Positions 57,140-64,000 of a DNA stretch of 64,000 bases are shown here, in pieces. Numbering within the stretch: the first letter of the stretch is position 1; every line of letters begins with the position of its first letter. Under the pieces are notes generated by a model. That model did not search any database and was not told the DNA's origin. It worked only from the letters and a program-made list of their open reading frames with translations. The DNA is taken from positions 25,320,224 through 25,384,223 of the forward strand of contig OX442415.1 in assembly GCA_949361645.1 (NCBI GenBank), written 5' to 3'. The translations under genes were made by a program, and so were the position numbers. The DNA is from Spongilla lacustris (lineage: Eukaryota; Porifera; Demospongiae; Spongillida; Spongillidae).

Positions 57140-57660
57140 CTACAATTGTTTACAGCATTCATGCTGGTACAGGCCTGCACATCCGGTGGGTGTGGCCAGC
57201 AGCTTAAAGATGTTACAAGTCATGCCCATATCCCAGGCTGCTCCCAATGTTACAGCTCTGAATACTGTGGACTGCACTGTCCAATCCAAAAGGCCTGCTT
57301 ATCCAGTGTGATGTGTGGGAGAGGGGGGTACCTTTCTCAGGAAAACCCCACCCTTTGCATTGGAAGTGTTTGATCCTCCAATTATTTTACATGTATATAC
57401 CCCACCACTTTGATTAGACTACCATTTGTGTTTAAAAGTAGCCCGCTCACCCCACATGCTGTGTAAGTAGGTGCCACATCCCCTGTATTGCAATGAAGCG
57501 TGAGGCACGTGTGTGTGTGAACATACATACTCACATATCTACACATGTATCACTCGCACACAATGTTGTGTATGTGTATTTGTATGCTTGTTTGAGTACG
57601 TGTATTGTGTATGCTTGTGTGTGTATGTGTATGGTTGTCACATCTTGGTCCCTTTCACAG
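57140..57660. other. Possible decayed exon, then intron-like sequence
   Basis: 57160-57330 reads as Cys-rich in one frame (SQCYSSEYCGLHCPIQKAC) and as PNVTALNTVDC (FN3-like) in another, both ending at stops. It may be a frameshifted upstream part of the usherin-like remnant. A GT-rich stretch follows before the acceptor at 57659-57660. Confidence 0.3.
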
Positions 57661-58011
57661 CACCCTCAGGGGTTCCAAGCCCTCAGCTTCTGGCACTCTC
57701 CTCTTACTCTGTCAACGTGATGTAGTTTAACCCCTCATTTCCCAATGGGATCGTTACAGCCTACAACTGTGTCCATACTGGGGAGCGTCCTTCTCACTAC
57801 CTCCAGTGTCCCTGGCAGCTATGTGGTACAGAACTTGCAGCCTTCAACGCAGTACAGCTTTGTGGAAGAAGCATGGTGGTGTTGCCAATGTCACAATATA
57901 GGATAGTGGTACGTGTACATTGTGTATGTGGGCTGTGTGTGTGTGTGTGTGTGCATGTGTGCACATGTGTGTGTGTGTGTTTATGTGTGTGTGTCTGTGT
58001 GCATGTGTGCG

Positions 58012-58048
<37 letters not shown>

Positions 58049-58958
58049 ATGTGTGTGTGTGTTGTTTGTGTTGCAGGTACATGTACATGTGTATGTTTTG
58101 GTGTACAATGTAGGTACATGCTTTATGGCCTTCTCTTCTTGCCTTGCATACAGAAAATGGCAGTCAGCATTCAGTTTGTACACTTAGCAGGCACAAGCAA
58201 CATTTGCATGCATGTGTGCCATTTGTGTGTGGGTTATGTGTTAATGTATGTGTTCAGTAACAAAGCCCCAAGTTTTGTTGACAACCACTTTGTATCTTTC
58301 TCCCACCCTTAGCACCTGTGGGCCAAGCTCCGCCCATCAACCTCAATACTACTTCCTCTTTCGTGTCCCTCCAATGGAATGCATCCCTCCAACCCGACTA
58401 TGTCATTACCGCCTACACCTTGCACCATCGAGTCCCCAGCCTTAAGTCCCAGTCCAAAGACGTGGGCACCTCCTTTGATGGCACGGGCCTGGTTACATTC
58501 AGCGGGCACATGTTCCTTGGCGGTTTTATTAACCAGGCCATAATCCAGTTTCATACCTGCAATCCCAGCGGCATTCTGTTCTACAATATCAACAGTGTAA
58601 TGGCCAACATCCTGGGGGTGAAGCTTTGTGGTGTGGCTAATATTTGACGTGGACTACCCAACACTACCAGAACCTTCAATGATGGTCAGTGGCACATTGT
58701 GAGCTTCAGAACTCATCGGTCATGTTGAGTGTGTACGTCGGTGCGAGTGTGGTACAGTCCCCTCCTGTGGGCAGTAACCTCTGTGATGGCAAGGGGCATG
58801 TGGTGCTGTTTGGGCAGGCCTCTGATACCTTCTACCTCGCCGTGGATATGGACATTGCTGCGACTGTCCCACTGCTGATCATGAAAGTCTACTTTGGGGG
58901 ATTTCTCAGCACATGGTTGGGTCCAACAGCTACAGCATGCTGCCCCACACATTCATGA
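57661..58958 (+). pseudogene. Usherin-like FN3 / laminin-G remnant
   Basis: Usherin-type proteins are large extracellular or membrane-anchored chains of fibronectin III and laminin G domains. Piece 1 (57661-57860), after a CTTTCACAG acceptor, gives PSGVPSPQLLALSSYSVNVM, then TAG where the FN3 core Trp is expected, then FNPSFPNGIVTAYN. A frame change is needed to reach YVVQNLQPSTQYSF. Piece 2 (58313-58647), after CCACCCTTAG, gives PPINLNTTSSFVSLQWN, DYVITAYTLHH, then laminin-G-like FDGTGLVTFSGHMFLGGF and FHTCNPSGILFYN, then a stop. Piece 3 (58668-58958) gives TFNDGQWHIVSF and, after a frame change, VQSPPVGSNL and LFGQASDTFYLAVD. At least two stops and two frameshifts make it a dead copy. A GT microsatellite sits in its intron. 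The usherin assignment rests on the FN3-to-LamG order. Confidence 0.65.
57932..58066. repeat. (GT)n microsatellite
   Basis: About 135 bp of GT with interspersed CATGTG and TTATG, in an intron of the usherin-like remnant. Frames across it (poly-Cys/Val, Thr/His) are artefacts. Confidence 0.9.
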
Positions 58959-59031
58959 CTCCAACAAGTCAGTACAGATACAGATGTGTTGTGTAGCCAT
59001 ATACTGCATGTATTAGTGTCGATATGGTATA

Positions 59032-59490
59032 CTGTTGGCCTTCTCCCTATACTGTTGGCCTTCTCCCTATACAGTTGGCCTTCCCTATACTGTTGGCCTT
59101 CTCCCTATAATGTTGGCCTTCTCCCTATACTGTTGGCCTTCTCCCTATACTGTTGGCCTTCTCCCTACACAGCAAAAACAGGTTCGTGTATTTCACTCCA
59201 AATCTATAACTATAGCACTCCAAATCGGATTTGGAGTGCTATAGTTATAGATTTGGAGTGAAATACACCAACCTGTTTTTGCTGTGTATACTGTTAGCCT
59301 TCTCCGTATACTGTTGGCCTTCTCCCTATAATGTTGGCCTTCTCCCTATACTGTTGGCCTTCTCCCTATACTGTTGGCCTTCTCCCTATACTGTTAGCCT
59401 TCTCCGTATATACTGTTGGCCTTCTCCCTATACTGTTAGCCTTCATGGTATACAGTTAACCTTCTTCCTATACTGTTGGCCTTGTTGAGC
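59032..59490. repeat. 20-bp minisatellite, block 2
   Basis: The same GTTGGCCTTCTCCCTATACT unit as at 56.2-57.1 kb, about 15 copies with more variants, split by a 119-bp insertion. Confidence 0.95.
59168..59286. mobile_element. 119-bp palindromic element with TA duplication
   Basis: Almost entirely palindromic around 59227, ends CACAGCAAAAACAGG. In uninterrupted minisatellite units the site reads CCCTATACTG. Here it reads CCCTA, element, TATACTG, so TA was duplicated, as for Tc1/mariner-type elements. Arms differ at a few bases (GTTCGTGTA versus the complement of TACACCAAC). Confidence 0.85.
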
Positions 59491-60047
59491 GTGTATATGA
59501 TCCCTTACATGTATAGCATTCTCTCTTGTCCTTGGACCACAAAACCCACAAGGGCAGTCCAAGGTGTACACAACCATTGTCCTGGCTATAATGAATACAA
59601 TCAAATCATCTTTCAAGCTGTGTACACTTTGATTGACAGACACCAGTGCAGAAAACCAGCTACATGGACTATTATGTGGAGTGTACCTATGGCAGATACA
59701 TGTACACGTACATGTAGGTTGTACTTCTAAGGACTACTACTACTACATGTACTTGTGAGGGAGGGGCTTGTACCATCTGGTGTGTGTGTGTGTGTATGTA
59801 TGTGTGTGTACATGTATGTGTGTGTGTTTGTGTGTGTGTGTTCCTTTTGATTAGCTTTGCATGTGAGTTGTAGTTATGTTTGAATATGTGTGCCTGAAGG
59901 TTAGTAGCTACCTGTACATATATATTGGATTTCTATTGACTACTTGTTAGGGAGGGGCTTGTCCCATTTGGTGTGTGTGTGTGTGTGTGTGTATGTGTGT
60001 GTGTGAGTGCGTGTGCGTGTGTGTATGTATGTGTGTGAGTGCGTGTG

Positions 60048-60103
<56 letters not shown>

Positions 60104-61328
60104 CGCATGTAGCAGTCAGTGCCTGTGGTTTTCTTATGTCACATCAATGGAGTTATGGGTTTTATTTGCCTACATGTAGGCACAAGCAGTGATAAAGATG
60201 TAATGAAAAAGCTTCCATACACTCTTTGACCTGTTGAAATATGGGTTAATTTGCTCTTCCCCCCAGCTGGACCGGGACCATTGTGTACAAGAACCATACT
60301 CCAATTGTGCCCCCCCCCCCCCCCCCCCCCCCCCCAAAATAAAAAGGATCCATCACTGCAATTGAATGTACTCTCTTCTCAGGATCAGCTGAACAGGATG
60401 CCCTTACCATGAAGGAGTTGTCCATAAAGTACTTCGAAATTAAGGCCACATCCATCATGTATCAATCAGATACCACCTTGCTGGCTGCAAGAGGAGATCA
60501 TCTGTAGCAGCACTGCTGCAAATGACTGTACATGTATGTGTACACTAACCATATGTATTATCATACATTGACAACATCACCACCCAGGGCACAAAGAACA
60601 TTAGCCATGTCCACCATTGAATGGAGAATTACAGTTTATTAGGTTCAAGGTTCAGGTCAAGACTATGCAGCATGAGGTGCTAACACAGAGAGCAGCCGAG
60701 CCTTGTCGGCAGGTGATGATGCTTCCAACAACAAGAACTAGGTGGTACCCTTTGGTGGATGGGTGAGGCTGTGATAGCATCCACAGAGATTACCTCAGAC
60801 GGGGAGACTATGCCTTATATTTGTGTCCACAAAACAAATATCAGTCCCAACAACATCTTATCCCCTTCTGAAGCAATTCATTACTTAAAATGTGGAAACC
60901 AATAATACAATTAAGCACACACTAATCTATCATATAGTATAATACTCAGGACTAAATCAAAGTTCAACTTGACTGTGACTCATTTTACATCTTTCAGGCT
61001 CAACACAGGGAGCATGCCAAATGCACATACATGTACATGTAGTTCAAGAGAGCTGACACTGAGTCACTACACAGATGGTTCTTCAGTCAATGACTCTCTA
61101 CAAGGCTGAGAAGACATGAAGGTCAACATAGAATTTTATTTTGTACATGTTTGTTTATGGTGCTATTATTACTTACATGATCAGTAAAATTAAATTATAT
61201 ACACATGAACACACATACATAAACATAAACACACACACATACATGTACGTAAATTTTCACATATATACATAAAAACACATACATACATGTACATACACAT
61301 ACATGTATGCACACATATTGATATATAC
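59491..61328. other. No gene; microsatellites and C26
   Basis: GT-rich runs at 59780-59842 and 59969-60110, C26 at 60310-60335, and ACATACAT/ACATGTAC-rich sequence at 61200-61320. No credible coding frame. Confidence 0.5.
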
Positions 61329-61911
61329 AGGACAGTTTACAACAAAATTGCCCCTTGCGCTTGAATCACTATAACTTCCAAATGGTTAATGCTATTAACT
61401 TCTTATTATCAACACAAAGCTCATACTACACTATTTCTGTATGGTGAAATATGTTTGGGGGTATTGAAATGCATGTGTGATACCCCACTAGGTTCAAACC
61501 CACCAAATACCTTTTGGTTATCCTGTAATCAATTCGCTTGTAAAATTTGGTTTGTGGGTAGAGACGTTCCTGTACCTATCGCAGCAAATTGTATCCCGCT
61601 ATATCAAGTGGGGAAATGTGCACATATGGACCTCTCTATTTACGAACTGCATTTGAAGTGATTTGATTACTCCTACTGAAAGTTATGGCAGGTTTGAACC
61701 TGGTGGAGTATTGGACATTGCAATACTTGCACAGAGAGCCCTAAATGTATTTTACCGTGGAGAAATGGTGTGGTATGAAGTGTTAAAAATAGGATGTAGA
61801 TAGCATTAATCATTCGGAAGTTATAATGATTCAAACGCAAAGGATATATAAAACATTTTATACATGCATTAATTATATGTGACGGGCCATTTTCGTGTAA
61901 ACTGTCCCATA
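61329..61911. mobile_element. R3-related foldback element, ~583 bp
   Basis: Starts GGACAGTTTAC and ends GTAAACTGTCC. The arms pair through TATAACTTCC, CATACTACACTATTTCT, GGTTCAAACC and CAATTCGCTTG/CAAATCAC-type matches with substantial divergence. The right arm matches 17460-17770 and 18418-18620. Confidence 0.65.
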
Positions 61912-62940
61912 TAGATGCATGTACACACATATGGGGCATAGAAAACATGGTGTTTTCAAATGTTATAGTTGACACAAATCTTATGCATGTCAACTTAAAG
62001 TTGGACTACCTGTTGCAAAGTTAAAAGTATGGAATCTTTAATGATCTTTAATGAGGCATTCATTTTTAATGGGAAAGGTCAATAAAGTGCGTACCGTCAG
62101 TGTATGACTGGTATTGTACCTTTGATGCTTCCACCGTTTGTACCAGACGTTACCTTAGATAGTTTAGAGATCTATCACAGCGCTTCGGTGGGCTGAATAC
62201 GTATCGTCGCAAATCCTGTATTTCCTGTTGCTAGCGTGTTACAGACGAAACGTGTGGTTTTGGTCATCCGTAAGTTCCGTAATGTAAATGATAGCGTTTA
62301 ATCAACGTACGTGAGATAGCCGAACAATATACGTGTAATAAAATTCCATATAATCGGTACGAAAGTAATATCAGAAAGAATCCTTGCATTTGCAAATCTC
62401 GATGAATGGAAAACTACGCCAGCCTTCTGTCAACACTGCGCCGAATACATCTAAATGTCTACTTACTTTCACCACCGTACTAAACGGCACTTGAAGGTAT
62501 GTCGTCATCTTATAATTACGCACTCACGCACACTCTCTAAATTAGCACAGCTGAGCGTAAGCGTACCCGCTCGATGGTTGCAGTGAAAGTATAGCTAATC
62601 TCTAGGCACTCCACTCATGTACACATGTACAATCCTACGGCACTACACACATGTACACACACCCACAACCCACATATGAAAATTCCATGGCACTCCACAA
62701 ATATCCACACCCACAATCCCTAGGCACTTCACCTCTACACAGCAGGGTGTTCATAAAGACAGCATATTAGGCAGTGCAACAAGGGGAAGATCTAGTTCAC
62801 GATAAGAATACTGAATAAGGTTGTTCAGAGGCCTCTACTAGACAACTAGTAATGGCACAAAGCACACACATGTACACAATCACAACCCACCCACAAATCC
62901 CTTGCATAGCCTTGAAAACAATTGTATTGCTGATATTTCA
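61912..62940. other. No gene seen
   Basis: Plain sequence. Loose repeats of GCACTCCAC and ACATGTACAC occur near 62600-62720. Confidence 0.4.
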
Positions 62941-62941
62941 G

Positions 62942-64000
62942 GTCTATATGGAGTGACTACCCCCTGAGAATACTGGGCGTTAACATCACGTGATCCATAC
63001 TCTACCACACAGAGTCCACTTATATTGACCTATCTCAGGTACACTTCATATTTGATACACCAATTTGGACAGCTGTATGTGGTGTGACCGGAAGTGGGCG
63101 TTACCGTCACTTGAGCCATACTCTTCCACACAGAATCCACTTATATTGACCTATCTCAGATACACTTCATATTTGATACACCAATTTGGACAGGTGTATG
63201 TGGTATGACTACCCCCTGGGGATGGCGTGACCGGATTTGGGTGTTACCGTCACGTGAGCAATACTCTTCCACACAGAATGCACTTATATTGACCTATATC
63301 TCAGGTACACTTCATATTCGATACACCAATTTGGACAAATGTATGTGGTGTGACTGCCCACTGGGGATAGCGTGACCGGAAGTGGGCGTTACCGTCACGT
63401 GAGTCATACTCTTCCACACAGAATCCACTTATATTGACCTATCTCAGATACACTTCATATTTGATACACCAATTTGGACAGGTGTATGTGGTATGACTAC
63501 CCCCTGGGGATGGCGTGACCGGAAGTGGGCGTTACCGTCACGTGATCCATACTCTACCACACAGAATCCACTTATATTGACCTATCTCAGGTACACTTCA
63601 TATTTGATACACCAATTTGGACAGATGTATGTGGTGTGACTACCCCCTGGGGATGGCGTGACCGGAAGTGGGCGTTACCGTCACGTGAGCAATACTCTTC
63701 CACACAGAATCCACTTATATTGACCTATCTCAGGTACACTTCATATTTGATACACCAATTTGGACAAATGTATGTGGTGTGACTGCCCACTGGGGATAGC
63801 GTGACCGGAAGTGGGCGTTACCGTCACGTGAGTCATACTCTTCTACACAGAATCCATTTATATTGACCTATCTCAGGTACACTTCATATTTGATACACCA
63901 ATTTGGACAAATGTATGTGGTGTGACTGCCCCCTGGGGATAGCGTGACCGGAAGTGGACGTTACCGTCACGTGAGTCATACTCTTCTACACAGAATCCAT
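62942..64000 (-). repeat. ~142-bp satellite array B, inverted, runs off window
   Basis: About eight copies of the same unit as at 25.1-26.9 kb, in opposite orientation (ACCGTCACGTGAGTCATACT, TATTGACCTATCTCAGGTAC, CCAATTTGGACA). The first unit is degenerate and the last is cut by the window edge. Confidence 0.95.

Noticed and set aside
56131..57207. Hydrophobic frames of 256-301 codons that look like multi-pass membrane proteins
   Set aside because: They are a 20-bp repeat read in three frames (LLPILLAFSLYCWPSPYTVG); no independent evidence.
57797..58312. Thr/His and Cys/Val frames
   Set aside because: GT microsatellite translated on both strands.

Overview
This is eukaryotic, probably metazoan, DNA. 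Genes are sparse, are broken by very short introns (50 to about 70 bp in two models) with GT/GC-AG borders, and sit in a mass of tandem arrays, foldback elements and dead transposons. The gene families (TRAF-type RING/zinc-finger protein, usherin-like FN3/laminin-G remnant, Ldh_2-family dehydrogenase remnant, divergent kinase, non-LTR retrotransposon with a nuclease-like tail) suggest a marine invertebrate. A sponge is my best guess, from family resemblance only. I saw no prokaryotic, organellar or viral features.

Layout. 0-2 kb: two minus-strand reading frames of unknown type, one strongly helical. 2.3-6.1 kb: a CAG-ended element with a 5-bp target duplication, then a 1.54-kb foldback element with TA duplications. 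7.2-8.1 kb: exon remnants of a malate/L-lactate dehydrogenase (Ldh_2) with a Trp-to-stop change. 9.46-10.45 kb: the clearest intact single-exon gene, a RING plus TRAF-type zinc-finger protein. 11-18 kb: minisatellites, poly-C tracts, CAG-ended elements and foldbacks. 18.6-19.5 kb: two isolated minus-strand 5' exons, one encoding a transmembrane segment. 22.7-25.1 kb: a dead non-LTR retrotransposon. 25.1-26.9 kb: a ~142-bp satellite array, which reappears in opposite orientation at 62.9-64.0 kb and runs off the window. 27.5 kb: a small charged-repeat ORF. 31.1-32.9 kb: a minus-strand kinase-like gene with a 50-bp intron. 37.9-39.8 kb: a six-exon minus-strand coiled-coil gene, invisible to simple ORF calling, with a Mutator-like element (9-bp target duplication, gene-like internal ORF) in its second intron and a TTAA-flanked foldback 86 bp upstream of its start codon. 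42.3-45.9 kb: a 3.5-kb array of a 22-bp unit. 49.4-51.2 kb: 25-bp arrays. 51.4-53.2 kb: a nearly perfect 1.8-kb palindrome. 56.2-59.5 kb: an usherin-like pseudogene between two blocks of one 20-bp minisatellite.

How it works together: no operon-like or cooperating gene set is visible. The strongest theme is structural. At least a dozen independent long inverted repeats of several types (TA, TTAA, 9-bp and 5-bp target duplications) lie in one 64-kb window. Several insertions can be dated relative to neighbouring repeats because the empty target survives next door. Coding calls rest on translation, splice signals and phase agreement. No database search was possible, so family names are recognition-based.
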